64,000 nucleotides of DNA from Thiorhodovibrio litoralis (GCF_033954455.1 NZ_CP121473.1:4326501-4390500); one strand, 5' to 3'. Shown: positions 53,705-62,797, counted from the first letter of the stretch. Made by a program: numbers and translations. The notes: a model not told the origin generated them from the letters alone.

Positions 53705-54436
53705 TTATTCTTGCTCGAGCCGTTTCGCCCAAGGCGCGATATGTCGCCGCTCGCGGGGATTGTCGACCTGATTGCGCGTCGGGCTGAAGAACAGTCCAGG
53801 CGCGTGCAAGAGCTTGCTGTAAGGGAAGATAATCATCAGCAGCGCGACCAGCAGCAGATGCAGCAGCAACACGGGATCGGCCGGCAGGGTCACAACCTGC
53901 AAGTTGTAGAGCCCGGCAAAAAATTCTTTAACCCGAATAATGTCGGTATGCAGCACAAAGCGCATCATTAGTCCGGACGCCCCGATGGCCACCAGCAGCG
54001 CGAGAATCAGATGATCGGAGCGCGAGGAAATGTAGCGCACGCGGTCTACGAAAAAGCGCCGCGCCCAGAGGCCTGCGAGACCAACCACCATCGCCATGCC
54101 GCCATAGATACCAAATGGCTGGATCATCTGAATCGGAACAGGCACTGGATCGATGAAATAACGCAGATGGCGCAGGGTCACCAACAGCAGACCAAAATGG
54201 AACATCCAGCTGAAGATCCAGGTCCACTTATTACCGCGGAAAAGGCTCTCGAACAGCACCACCTCCCGGGTCATGCGCAACGCCACACCGGTCTTGGTCG
54301 TTGGCGCAGGCGTTGTCGGGATCTTCAGCGGCGCCGGCGTGCGGGCATACTGCAGAATTTTTAGCGCCAGTCCACCCAGCAACACCAGGGTCGCAAAGTA
54401 GAACAGGTAGGCGTAGATATCCGAGATAAAGGACAT
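53705..54436 (-). CDS. dsrM: DsrM, NarI-like cytochrome b membrane subunit
   Basis: The 243-residue protein has five or six membrane spans with His residues placed as in NarI/HdrE (MFHFGLLLVTLRHLRYF, LHLLLVALLMIIFPYSKLLHAPGLFFSPTRNQ). It binds two hemes b and links DsrK to the quinone pool. The start follows the first span (ISDIYAYLFYFATLVLLGGLAL). It lies 207 bases after dsrC. Confidence 0.95.
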   Translation of the reverse strand: MSFISDIYAYLFYFATLVLLGGLALKILQYARTPAPLKIPTTPAPTTKTGVALRMTREVVLFESLFRGNKWTWIFSWMFHFGLLLVTLRHLRYFIDPVPVPIQMIQPFGIYGGMAMVVGLAGLWARRFFVDRVRYISSRSDHLILALLVAIGASGLMMRFVLHTDIIRVKEFFAGLYNLQVVTLPADPVLLLHLLLVALLMIIFPYSKLLHAPGLFFSPTRNQVDNPRERRHIAPWAKRLEQE

Positions 54437-54643
54437 GATCGCGCGACCTCTGTCTTCAGTCGATGCGTGTCTTCAGTCGATGCGCCGGGGGGCCGGAGCG
54501 GAGCTCCAGGCACAACGCGACGCCCCGAGGTCTGACGGACTGGATTCCGCCGCAATCAGCGGAATCTCAATCAGCGGGTCTCAGGCCAATGGCTCCGGGA
54601 GCATAGGCCACCGGGCCCATCGGCGCTGATCTCCTGTCAGGTA

Positions 54644-54976
54644 TTACACACACCCAGTCGGCTTGGGCAGTCCGGCGTAGCGGCAAGCCTGCTTGGCCGG
54701 ACCGTAAGGGAACAGGCCGTAGAGGTACTTACTGTTGCCCTTGTCCTTGCCCATTTTCTTGCCGACGGCCTTAGTGAGAACACGCACTGCCGGAGCAATC
54801 TGATATTCCTCGTAATACTCGCGCAGGAAGTTAATGATGTCCCAGTGCTCGTCGGTCAGTTCCAGGTCGTCTTCTTTCGACATGACATCGGCAACGCCTG
54901 GCTCCCAGTCGTTGATGTTGGCCAAGTAGCCTTCTTCGTCAGTCTCGAAGCTCTTTCCGTTGACATCGATCGGCAT
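54644..54976 (-). CDS. dsrC: DsrC, sulfur carrier with both redox cysteines
   Basis: The 110-residue protein ends CRYAGLPKPTGCV, with the two conserved cysteines at 98 and 109. These form trisulfides or disulfides as the protein shuttles sulfur from DsrEFH to DsrAB and DsrK. The body (MPIDVNGKSFETDEEGYLANINDWEPGVADVM, ELTDEHWDIINFLREYYEEY) is standard. AGGAG precedes the ATG. Compare the paralogue at 62272-62610, which has no cysteines. Confidence 0.97.
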   Translation of the reverse strand: MPIDVNGKSFETDEEGYLANINDWEPGVADVMSKEDDLELTDEHWDIINFLREYYEEYQIAPAVRVLTKAVGKKMGKDKGNSKYLYGLFPYGPAKQACRYAGLPKPTGCV

Positions 54977-55017
54977 AGTCGTCTCCTGAGGTTTATCGGT
55001 TTTGGTATGAGTGAGAA

Positions 55018-55326
55018 CTACAACCAGGCCTGAACCGCATCAGCTTCCGCGGCAAGATCCACGAAGCCGGCATAGTCCACAACACTGATTCCGCTAATGA
55101 GGCGATCCTCACCAAAGCCCCGGGCTTTGAGATCCTCGCCGAGTACAAAAACTTTCACCGCGCCCATGGCCCGCTCGACCTTATCGGCCACCTCGGTGCC
55201 ACGCAGGGCGGCATAGATACCGTCCTCGAACAGCAGCACGCTTGCGCCATCGGTGGCATGCTCCAGACAGGAGCTCAGCGCGTTTTTCTCGAAGGGCGAT
55301 TTGTTGACTGTGTGTAAATTGCTCAT
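55018..55326 (-). CDS. dsrH: DsrH, sulfurtransferase subunit
   Basis: Starting at ATG 55326 (MSNLHTVNKSPFEKNALSSC) the conserved Cys falls at position 20, as in Allochromatium DsrH, so this start is preferred over one five codons earlier. The 102-residue protein is the TusB-like part of the DsrE2F2H2 hexamer. The gene begins 11 bases after dsrF. Confidence 0.93.
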   Translation of the reverse strand: MSNLHTVNKSPFEKNALSSCLEHATDGASVLLFEDGIYAALRGTEVADKVERAMGAVKVFVLGEDLKARGFGEDRLISGISVVDYAGFVDLAAEADAVQAWL

Positions 55327-55337
55327 GCCGGACTCCT

Positions 55338-55745
55338 TCAAAAGCTGAAGACGACGTCGGATTCGTCCATCAGGGCCGCCATTTCCTGGCGTGACAGGAC
55401 GCGAATGGAGTCTTTCTCCGCGTAGTCGTCATCTTCGTCTTCCCAGGTCAGGTGCTGCAGGTCATCGAGCGTGAGACCGCGCGCCTCGAGGGATTCCTTC
55501 TCGATGAAAATCTTCTTGACGTCATAGTCACCAAGCGCACTGTAGGTGGGAGAGAAATTCTTCATCCCGATCCCGGCGGTCTCCTGCCCCTTGGTGAGCT
55601 GATACACGCCATCGTCGACAAAGGCAAGACTCACGTCCTGATCGAACGCGGCACCGATCAGCACGACCTCAAGTGACTCCCAGGCGTAAATGGTGCCGTA
55701 GGGCGCTTTGCGGTTGAGGTACAGAAACTTTTTTATGGAGGACAT
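55338..55745 (-). CDS. dsrF: DsrF, sulfurtransferase subunit
   Basis: The 135-residue TusC-like protein (KFLYLNRKAPYGTIYAWESLEVVLIGAAFDQDVSLAFVDDGVYQL) has no cysteine in the sequence and gives a structural part of the DsrEFH hexamer. It lies 16 bases after dsrE and 11 before dsrH. Confidence 0.93.
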   Translation of the reverse strand: MSSIKKFLYLNRKAPYGTIYAWESLEVVLIGAAFDQDVSLAFVDDGVYQLTKGQETAGIGMKNFSPTYSALGDYDVKKIFIEKESLEARGLTLDDLQHLTWEDEDDDYAEKDSIRVLSRQEMAALMDESDVVFSF

Positions 55746-55761
55746 CTACCTAAACTCCTGT

Positions 55762-56154
55762 TCAGTCGCCGAAAACCATCAGCCGGTCAGCCTGAATGGC
55801 CGCCTCGACCAACTGCCCGAGACCCGAGATGCGAAAGCGCGGATGGATGTTGGTCGCATCCTTGCCGTTGCGCTTGGCCTCGCCCTCGTCGACCATGCCA
55901 CGACGCTGCGCGGCGGCGACACACACAACCATATCGAGGTCGTGCTTCTCGGCCAACTCGGCCCAGCGCTCGACAACGTTGCGATCATCCTGCGGAGGGG
56001 TTGTCAGGCGGCTCGCGTTATCGACACCGTCGTGATAGAAGAACACGCGAAAAATCTCATGTCCTTTGTCGAGCGCTGCCTTGGTAAAAAAGTAGGCGGA
56101 GTCAGATGCCTGATGCTGATACGGTCCTTCGTTAATCTGAATTGCGAACTTCAT
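55762..56154 (-). CDS. dsrE: DsrE, sulfurtransferase subunit with active Cys78
   Basis: The 130-residue TusD-like protein has the persulfide-carrying Cys at position 78 (DMVVCVAAAQRRG), exactly as in Allochromatium DsrE. It accepts sulfur from upstream carriers and passes it to DsrC. GAGG lies before the ATG. It starts 98 bases after dsrB. Confidence 0.95.
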   Translation of the reverse strand: MKFAIQINEGPYQHQASDSAYFFTKAALDKGHEIFRVFFYHDGVDNASRLTTPPQDDRNVVERWAELAEKHDLDMVVCVAAAQRRGMVDEGEAKRNGKDATNIHPRFRISGLGQLVEAAIQADRLMVFGD

Positions 56155-56252
56155 TGATGACCTCGCTGAAAACGCACTAAGTCCTGCAGATTTAGCTGCT
56201 TAGGGCATGCGCGGTCCGCAGGACCGCGCACACCGAGCCAGAACGGGCCGCG

Positions 56253-57329
56253 TCAGAAGCGGATATAAGACGATGAGTTGAAGCTGGCCCGCGCACCGCG
56301 CCAGGTATCGATGTGATACTTGGTGAAGGGCAGCTCGACTTCCTCGAAAAAGCGTGGCCAACCGATGCGCTCGATCCATTCGTTCACGCGTTCCCAATCG
56401 CGCGCGCCTTCCTTATAGGCCTTCAGGATGCGCTTGACGATGGCGGTGGCCTCAGGCCAGCGCGGCGGATTGTTAGGGATGCCGGCGGCGACCAGCTTCT
56501 GGAAGGTCGGCTTGCCGCGCGCGTTGGAGTGATTACCACCCACCCAGATCGCCAGCTTGGAGTGCTCGGCATCGTTGATCTGCATCGGCGGACAGGGCGG
56601 ATAGCAGGCGCCGCAGCAAATACACTTGCGCTCGTCGACCTCAAGCGAGGGCTTGCCGTTGACCATGGCTGGGCGAATGGCCGCAACCGGGCAACGGGCA
56701 ACAACGGACGGGCGCTCGCAGACGTTCGCGACCAGATCGTGGTTGATCTTCGGTGGCTTGGTGTGCTGGATATTGATCGCGATATCGCCCTGACCGCCGC
56801 AGTTAATCTGGCAGCAGGAAGTGGTGATATGCACCCGATTAGGCATGTTGGCATTCTTGAACTCGTCGATGAGCTCATCCATCATCGACTTGACCACGCC
56901 CGATGCGTCGGTGCCGGGGATGTCGCAGTGCAGCCAGCCCTGGGTGTGGGAGATCATGGCCACGGTGTTCTGGGTGCCGCCTACGACGAAACCGGCCTCT
57001 TCCAGCGCATTGATCAGCGGCTGGACCCTGGTCTCGTCGGTGACCATATATTCGATATTAGAACGCAGCGTGAAGTGCACGAAGCCATCGGCGAACTCAT
57101 CGCCAATATCGCACAGCTTGCGCAGCGAGAAGACATCCAAAATACGCTGGGTACCGGCCTTGACGGTCCAAATTTCGTCGCCACTGTAGGCCACGTGGCG
57201 CAAGACGCCAGGACGCGGATGCTCATGGTACTTCCACTGGCCGAAGTTCTTACGCATCGCAGGATGCATGTACTGCCAGGGATCGGGACAGCCGGACTCG
57301 ATCGGCTCGCGCATGTCTTTAGCAGCCAT
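56253..57329 (-). CDS. dsrB: DsrB, dissimilatory sulfite reductase beta subunit (reverse type)
   Basis: The 358-residue protein has TSCCQINCGGQGDIAINIQHTKPP and CERPSVVARCPVAAIRP for the siroheme-coupled 4Fe-4S cluster. CICCGACYPPCPP binds the ferredoxin-type cluster. With DsrA it forms the cytoplasmic alpha2beta2 enzyme that oxidises sulfur bound to DsrC to sulfite. GGAGG precedes the ATG. The 164-base gap to dsrA is larger than in other parts of the operon and contains GCTCCC..GGGAGC and GTCGGG..CCCGAC inverted repeats. Confidence 0.97.
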   Translation of the reverse strand: MAAKDMREPIESGCPDPWQYMHPAMRKNFGQWKYHEHPRPGVLRHVAYSGDEIWTVKAGTQRILDVFSLRKLCDIGDEFADGFVHFTLRSNIEYMVTDETRVQPLINALEEAGFVVGGTQNTVAMISHTQGWLHCDIPGTDASGVVKSMMDELIDEFKNANMPNRVHITTSCCQINCGGQGDIAINIQHTKPPKINHDLVANVCERPSVVARCPVAAIRPAMVNGKPSLEVDERKCICCGACYPPCPPMQINDAEHSKLAIWVGGNHSNARGKPTFQKLVAAGIPNNPPRWPEATAIVKRILKAYKEGARDWERVNEWIERIGWPRFFEEVELPFTKYHIDTWRGARASFNSSSYIRF

Positions 57330-57493
57330 CGACTTTCCTCCAGTTCGTTGGCTCCGCCTCCCGTCGGTGAGAGGCTGGGATTCTTTTGTGCCGGGCTCCC
57401 ATCACCGGGAGCGCCGACGCCATCAATTCACGTAGCTCAAGTCGGGTATTTGGCTCGGCCGGGGAAGAGACCCCGACCTGAACCCAATACCGA

Positions 57494-58756
57494 TCAACCG
57501 GCCGCGGCTTGCTGCTCGGCCTGACGCTCGAACCACTGCTCAGCCGCGTCGTCCCACCCATCCAGGCGGACGTAGGAGCTCTGGCGCGGATGCGACAGCA
57601 TGTTCGGGTCGGCTTCGACGCCAATGCCATCAAGGAAGTTGGCGAGACCAATACGCTCGATCATCTCACCGCACCGCTCATGCTCCAAGCCGTTCTCGGC
57701 CCAGAAGTCGATGATGGTCTCGGCCAACTCGACCATGCTTTCGTAGTCTTCCTCGGTCTCCAGCTTCTTGAAGGGCACCAGCACGGTGCCCATCAGGTCA
57801 CCGATCTTGAGCGTGCGCTTACCGCCGATCAGGATGGTCACACCCTTGTCATCGCCGGGATGCAGGGCCTTGGGCATGACATTCAGGCAGTGCATGCAGC
57901 GCACGCAGTCGCGATTGTTGACTTCGATCGAGTCGTCGTCGTTCAGCGACAAGGCATTGGTCGGACAACGCGTGATGACGTTATCGATAATGTACTGACG
58001 GCCCTTGGTCTTGACGTACTTCTTGATCTCGTCCTGGTCGACTTTCATGTCGTCACGCCAGGTGCCGAGAACCGCAAAGTCCGAGCGCTCAATGGCGTTC
58101 TGGCAGTCGTTCGGGCAGCCCGAAACCTTGAACTTGAACTTATAGGGCAGCGCCGGGCGATGGACGTCGTCGGTGAAGTTGTTCACCAGCGCGCGGTGAG
58201 ATTTTAGCTCGTTGGTGCAGGACATCTCACAGCGTGCCGCGCCGACGCAGGACATGGCGGTACGCACGCAGGGACCAGCGCCGCCAAGATCCCAGCCGTA
58301 TTCGTTGATCTCATCAAAGAAGTGCTGGGTGGCCGGCGTGTCGGCACCGATAAACATGATATTGCCGGTCTGGCCATGGAAGGTCACCAGGCCCGAGCCA
58401 TGCTTTTCCCAGCTGTCCGCCAACTGGCGCAGCATCTTGGTGCTGTAATGATTACCCGCCGGCGGTTGCACCCGCAGGGTATGGAATTCCTTGGATTTAG
58501 GGAAGGCAGTGCCGACCTCAGAGAAGCGCGGAATAATGCCGCCGCCGTAGCCGAAGACCGAAACGGTACCGCCCTTCCAGTAACCCTTGCGGGTCTCGTA
58601 AGAGTGCTCCAACTGCCCGAGCAGGTCGTTGGTCATTGAGTTGATGCGCTCTTCCGGGTGCTGGTCGCGCAGCCGCTTGATGCCAGAAATGAAGCTTGGC
58701 CAGGGCCCGGTCTCGAGCTGGTCGAGCATCGGGGTATGGTGCTTTTCGATTGCCAT
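57494..58756 (-). CDS. dsrA: DsrA, dissimilatory sulfite reductase alpha subunit (reverse type)
   Basis: ATG 58756 (MAIEKHHTPMLDQLETGPWPSF) is the family start and has GGGAGA before it; the frame upstream to 58837 is not DsrA-like. The 420-residue protein has SCVGAARCEMSCTNEL and VSGCPNDCQNAI for the siroheme 4Fe-4S cluster, and CPTNAL plus CVRCMHCLNVMP for a ferredoxin-type cluster. It is the first gene of the operon and of oxidative type, fitting purple sulfur bacteria. Confidence 0.97.
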   Translation of the reverse strand: MAIEKHHTPMLDQLETGPWPSFISGIKRLRDQHPEERINSMTNDLLGQLEHSYETRKGYWKGGTVSVFGYGGGIIPRFSEVGTAFPKSKEFHTLRVQPPAGNHYSTKMLRQLADSWEKHGSGLVTFHGQTGNIMFIGADTPATQHFFDEINEYGWDLGGAGPCVRTAMSCVGAARCEMSCTNELKSHRALVNNFTDDVHRPALPYKFKFKVSGCPNDCQNAIERSDFAVLGTWRDDMKVDQDEIKKYVKTKGRQYIIDNVITRCPTNALSLNDDDSIEVNNRDCVRCMHCLNVMPKALHPGDDKGVTILIGGKRTLKIGDLMGTVLVPFKKLETEEDYESMVELAETIIDFWAENGLEHERCGEMIERIGLANFLDGIGVEADPNMLSHPRQSSYVRLDGWDDAAEQWFERQAEQQAAAG

Positions 58757-59208
58757 AGCGCTAATTCTCCCGAAACTGAAAAAATCTGAAGGGTCGCGGT
58801 CGATCGCTCCCATCGGCAAACACTTTAGTCCGAGCAAAACGCTAGGGCAATTCCACCATTAGGAGGGGGCCATCCCCCACCGTCTATCCCTTTCGAGATA
58901 GTTGACAGATCAGCCATCTATTTCAGCGATCTCGGTGCTCTAAAACAAGCGCCAGAAAGCCCGGGCGAAAGATGGTAGACGCGCGCTTGAGCAATGTCAA
59001 AAAACTCTAATATTAGCGCTTTCTGATATACCAAACGCCCATCTCTTGAGCCGCGGCGGAGGCGGCTGCACGAACCGCGGCCTTGTGTTCCGCCCGGGGC
59101 GCACTGAACTAAGACCTCAGGCATACGCCAGCACCATCGTGGTTTGGAGCCATTGTTTGGAGCTAAGCAGAGTCAAAGGACGAGCATGGTTTTGGGATTG
59201 AGTTTGGC
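58757..59208. promoter_or_regulatory. Divergent intergenic region with dsr promoter
   Basis: This 452-base gap separates dsrA (minus) from the dioxygenase gene (plus) and must hold the dsr promoter. Short inverted repeats are visible at about 58860-58915 (GGGGG..CCCCC and CTATC..GATAG), which would lie in the dsrA leader. I could not identify -35/-10 elements with confidence. No gene is evident within it. Confidence 0.45.
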
Positions 59209-60174
59209 ATGAATCTGGAGTCACAACCCTTGGCGCCACCGCCCCTGCACGACAGCCGCGGCTACCGTGCCTGGCGATCGGCCAAGCTGCGGCAATTCGA
59301 GCAAGCCCGCGGGCTGCCGCGTCTGGAGTTGAGCAGTCTGGCTCCAAGCGATCGCGAGCTGCGAGCACTGTGGGACGCGCTTGAGAGCACCAACATGGTT
59401 CTGGTGCGTTTGTACGACCCGGCCGCGGTCACTGCAGAGGCCATGCTAGCGCTTGGCCAGCGACTCGGGCTCAAGACACTCGATCACAACCCTTGCGCCG
59501 ATCAGCAGGCAGTCTCCCGGCTTGAGAACCGCTCGGCACCGCTCGAACAGCAGGGAGACCAGCAAGGAGGGCAACTGGGCGGACAAAGGGGCGGCGAGTA
59601 CATCCCCTATACCGATCGCGCCCTCGGCTGGCATACCGACGGTTACTACAACCCACCCGAGGCCGCGGTGCGCGCCTGGATGCTGTTTTGCGTCCGTCCC
59701 GCCGCCAGCGGCGGCGAGAACGCACTGCTCGACCCCGAACTGGCCTACCTGTGGCTGCGCGATCGCGATCCGGCGCTGATTGATGCGCTCATGCATCCGC
59801 AGGCCTTTTGTATTCCCGCCAACCGCCACGATGGTAAGGAGCAGCGCCCGCGCACCTGCGGGCCGGTCTTTGCGCTGCGCGACAGACGCTTGCTCATGCG
59901 CTTCAGCGCGCGCGGGCGCAACATCGACTGGCATCCGGGCGCCGAGAGCGCGCGCGCCGCGCTTGGCGAGTTGTTTTCATCCGACAGCGACTTCATCTTG
60001 CGCCACAAGCTGAGCGCGGGTGAGGGCTACATCACCAGAAACGTGCTTCACACCCGAGCCGCCTTCGCCGACGGCCCAGGTGCCGGACGGCTACTCCTGC
60101 GGGTGCGTTACCGCGACGCCTTAGTCAGGGCGGGCGAAGGCGTGCAGCTCAAGCAGCGAACCACATCGGCATGA
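59209..60174 (+). CDS. TauD/TfdA-type Fe(II)/2-oxoglutarate dioxygenase
   Basis: The 321-residue protein has GWHTDGYYNPP with His142 and Asp144 as two iron ligands. LHTRAAFADGPGAGRLLLRVRY gives the distal His and the Arg that binds 2-oxoglutarate. A Gln/Gly-rich insert lies at about 113-130. Family members hydroxylate sulfonates, carnitine precursors, fatty acids or other substrates; none can be named here. It begins the plus-strand set divergent from dsr and might share its regulation. Confidence 0.85.
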   Translation: MNLESQPLAPPPLHDSRGYRAWRSAKLRQFEQARGLPRLELSSLAPSDRELRALWDALESTNMVLVRLYDPAAVTAEAMLALGQRLGLKTLDHNPCADQQAVSRLENRSAPLEQQGDQQGGQLGGQRGGEYIPYTDRALGWHTDGYYNPPEAAVRAWMLFCVRPAASGGENALLDPELAYLWLRDRDPALIDALMHPQAFCIPANRHDGKEQRPRTCGPVFALRDRRLLMRFSARGRNIDWHPGAESARAALGELFSSDSDFILRHKLSAGEGYITRNVLHTRAAFADGPGAGRLLLRVRYRDALVRAGEGVQLKQRTTSA

Positions 60175-60254
60175 CCGCCTTTCAGGTATGACAGCCTTTT
60201 CGGCCTGACCAGTGGCGGTCAAGTCTCATCAGCACAAACGGGAGCCTCTGCCCC

Positions 60255-60446
60255 ATGTTGAAACTCAGCGAAATCCTCGTCGCCAATCAAGAGCTTGAAA
60301 GCTTCGACGATCTGGTGCCCATTATCCAAGCCATCGCCCGTGGCGGCGAGCGCTTCTTCCGCATGGACGTTAAGCCGCCCTTCCCGGATACCCCGGAGAA
60401 CTGGGAAGACCGGCTCGAAGCCGCCTTCAGCGGTCTGCTGCGTTAG
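60255..60446 (+). CDS. Unrecognised small protein
   Basis: The 63-residue protein (MLKLSEILVANQELESFDDLVPIIQAIARGGERFFRMDVKPPFPDTPENWEDRLEAAF by segments) is acidic at its C-terminus and ends GLLR. I recognise no family. It lies 80 bases after the dioxygenase gene and 154 before the next one on the same strand, with gene-like composition. Confidence 0.55.
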   Translation: MLKLSEILVANQELESFDDLVPIIQAIARGGERFFRMDVKPPFPDTPENWEDRLEAAFSGLLR

Positions 60447-60600
60447 CGCCCTGCCCTTTGCGCCAGCCAAATGCCCGCCAAGTTTCCAACAGATACCCGC
60501 TGTATGCCCGCTGGCCATGTTGGCCGTCGCCAATCAGCAGCGCACCCGCGACACGATGAACAACCACCAGCGCCCCCATTGACCGCCGCCACAGACAGCC

Positions 60601-61338
60601 ATGCATGAGATTGCCATGACGAATTTCTTCGACATCACCCGGTCGCACCTGCCAGACACGGCCGCCGACTCCGTGCATCCCCGCTCCGCCGAGGAGGCCG
60701 CGCTCGAAAGCCACCTGAGCACCTTGCAGGAGCAGCATCGCGATCTTGAGCGCCGCGGTGCCGATGCTGGCGCACGCGCCGAGCTGCAGCTTCAGATCGC
60801 GCGCACCCTGGTCAGCCTTGAGCGCGGCGCCGAGGCCTGGCCTTTGGCGCGCGAGGCGCTCGACAGCCTGATCGAGGCGCGCGATTTCGAGTCCGCCGCC
60901 GACTGCTGCGACGTGCTCTTTCGCGCCGAGCAACCGCAGTCGCTCGCGGCCCTCGGCCAAGGCATCTGGCTCGCGGTGACCTACCCGATCGACCCCGAGC
61001 TGTCGGTCGAACTGCTCAGTCACGTCATCGACGAAACCCCGGATGACGCCGACGGCGCGGCAGTGGCTGCCACCACAGCGCTGTTTCTGGCCGACGTGCG
61101 CGCCCAAGGCATCCAGCGCGACAACCTGATGTTCTTCGCCTCGCAGCAGCTCGGGGAAGTCGCCCGCCGCCATAGCAAGGTCGAGAATCAAGCAGCCTTC
61201 GATGCCTGGCGCGACCGCATGGAACTGCACGAACCGGACAAATTCCTGGTGCGCCTGCGTAACATCGTCGATGTTCTGGTTCAAGACGAGTGGTGGTTCG
61301 ACCGCGAGGCCCTGCAGTCCCAGCTGCCGCTGAACTGA
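60601..61338 (+). CDS. Unrecognised helical protein, TPR-like
   Basis: The 245-residue protein is almost all helical (LSTLQEQHRDLERRGADAGARAELQLQIARTLVSLERGAEAW, LAREALDSLIEARDFESAADCCDVLF) and resembles TPR-type pairs without a clear consensus. A second Met at residue 6 is possible. It precedes the Cas6/Cmx6-like gene by 71 bases on the same strand. It could be a protein partner or scaffold in the set, by inference only. Confidence 0.65.
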   Translation: MHEIAMTNFFDITRSHLPDTAADSVHPRSAEEAALESHLSTLQEQHRDLERRGADAGARAELQLQIARTLVSLERGAEAWPLAREALDSLIEARDFESAADCCDVLFRAEQPQSLAALGQGIWLAVTYPIDPELSVELLSHVIDETPDDADGAAVAATTALFLADVRAQGIQRDNLMFFASQQLGEVARRHSKVENQAAFDAWRDRMELHEPDKFLVRLRNIVDVLVQDEWWFDREALQSQLPLN

Positions 61339-61409
61339 GCAGCGTCGATACAAATCCGGCCAGCGATGGCCTCATTCACACATCAAGCGCAAGCAACAGC
61401 ACAATCGCG

Positions 61410-62108
61410 ATGACTGAAACCTACTGGCAGGAAGAATCTCCAGAACAGCCCCCAAGCGTCACCGACGACGTGGTTGACGTGCTCTTCTCGCTCAAATGCC
61501 GCTCGCTGCCGGTCGATCATGCCGAATCCTTGGCACAAGCGCTGCTTAGCGCCGCGCCCTGGATCAGCGAGGAGCCCTGCTGCGGCATTCACAGCATTCA
61601 TGTCGCCGGCTCCCAGAACGGCTGGCAGCGGCCCGATGCCGATGCCGGACAGCCGCTCATCCTGTCGCGCCGCACCAAGCTCGGCATTCGTGTCCCCAAG
61701 GGGCGCGTGCCAGAGCTGCGCGCCGCGCTCGAGCATCGGGATTTCGACATCGCCGGCAACAATCTGCACCTTGAAACCGGCAAGGAGCGCGCGCTCAGCC
61801 GCGAAACCACCATTTTCTCTCGCTACGTCTGCTGCAAGGACAGCGATAGCGAAAACGACTTCCTCGCCTGGACCGTCGCCGCCCTGGCTGAGCTGGACAT
61901 TAAGATTCGCAAGGCCCTGTGCGGCAAAGCCGTCAAGCTGAACACCTCGACCGGGCAACTGCCAACCCGCAGCCTGATGCTCGCCGACCTCAGCCTGGAA
62001 GAATCCGTGCGCCTGCAGCAACAGGGCCTCGGCCCCCACCGCGAGCTCGGCTGCGGCCTGTTCATCCCGCACAAAGGCATCGAGGCCGCCGGCCCGACCA
62101 AAGGCTGA
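61410..62108 (+). CDS. Cas6/Cmx6-like protein without a CRISPR locus
   Basis: Starting at ATG 61410 (MTETYWQEES) the 232-residue protein has the pattern of Cmx6/type I-MYXAN Cas6: VDVLFSLKCRSLPVDHAESLAQALL, CCGIHSIHVAG, LILSRRTKLGIRVPK, FDIAGNNLHLETGKERALS, ETTIFSRYV, then LSLEESVRLQQQGLGPHRELGCGLFIPHKG with the C-terminal Gly-rich loop. Cas6 proteins cut CRISPR RNA, but no array or other cas gene lies in this window. It sits between a TPR-like gene and a cysteine-free DsrC paralogue. I infer an RNA-binding or RNase role outside CRISPR; catalytic residues were not established. Confidence 0.75.
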   Translation: MTETYWQEESPEQPPSVTDDVVDVLFSLKCRSLPVDHAESLAQALLSAAPWISEEPCCGIHSIHVAGSQNGWQRPDADAGQPLILSRRTKLGIRVPKGRVPELRAALEHRDFDIAGNNLHLETGKERALSRETTIFSRYVCCKDSDSENDFLAWTVAALAELDIKIRKALCGKAVKLNTSTGQLPTRSLMLADLSLEESVRLQQQGLGPHRELGCGLFIPHKGIEAAGPTKG

Positions 62109-62211
62109 CGCGGCAGGCGAGGAAACCGCCACGGCCCCCAAAAAAACGGCATTATCAAAAACCGTGCTGAGAGTGACGCAACTGGCGGCATTAGAATATG
62201 ATAAAAAGCTG

Positions 62212-62235
62212 ACCGGCCGGCGACCGGCCGGCGCT
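62212..62235. repeat. Tandem GACCGGCCGGC repeat before the DsrC paralogue gene
   Basis: Two copies of gaccggccggc follow each other about 40 bases before the DsrC-like start. CCGGCC units are self-complementary and could form a small hairpin in the leader. Its meaning is uncertain. Confidence 0.5.
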
Positions 62236-62271
62236 TTCGCCTCCGGCAATAACGACAAGAGGATCATCGAC

Positions 62272-62610
62272 ATGGCGATCGAGGTCAATGGCACCAGCAT
62301 CGAGACAACCGACAACGGCTTTCTGGTCACTTACACCGACTGGAACGAAGATGTCGCCCGCAAGCTCGCGGAGATCGAGGGCATCGAGCTCACCGAGCAG
62401 CACTGGGACGTCATCAACTACTTGCGCGACGAGTACATCAACAACAACCAGAACCAGCCGATGGAGCGCGTCCTGCTGAAAGACATGGGCAAGAAATGGG
62501 GCTCCAAACCCAGCAGCAAGGACGTCTACAAACTCTTCCCCCTCGCCCCCACCAAACAGGGCACCAAGATCGCGGGCCTGCCTGCGGTCATGCGCAAAGG
62601 CGGCTACTGA
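62272..62610 (+). CDS. DsrC/TusE-family paralogue lacking both redox cysteines
   Basis: ATG 62272 follows AAGAGG and fits DsrC (MAIEVNGTSIETTDNGFLVTYTDWNEDVARKLAEIEG, ELTEQHWDVINYLRDEY). The 112-residue protein ends GLPAVMRKGGY: both conserved cysteines are absent. Such proteins are known in sulfur oxidisers and have been proposed to be regulatory (RspA type). It cannot carry sulfur as DsrC does. It is the last gene of the plus-strand set with the Cas6/Cmx6-like protein. Confidence 0.9.
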   Translation: MAIEVNGTSIETTDNGFLVTYTDWNEDVARKLAEIEGIELTEQHWDVINYLRDEYINNNQNQPMERVLLKDMGKKWGSKPSSKDVYKLFPLAPTKQGTKIAGLPAVMRKGGY

Positions 62611-62797
62611 GCCCCAAACACCCGCCCGGCATCCCATCCCCGGGATTGCCGGTTGCGGGCTTGGCCTGGCCGGTTTCCGCGCCTGCTGGGAACCGCCAAC
62701 CTAAGCATGAACAGTGAGCACGGATCCGTAGCCGTCATGGAATCTCACGGCTAAGGCACCGTTTTGTCTATCCAGCGCGACCACCGTCCCTGTCATC

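Noticed and set aside
56313-57524. Plus-strand frame of 403 codons opposite dsrB
   Set aside because: Shadow of dsrB, whose cysteine motifs are all present.
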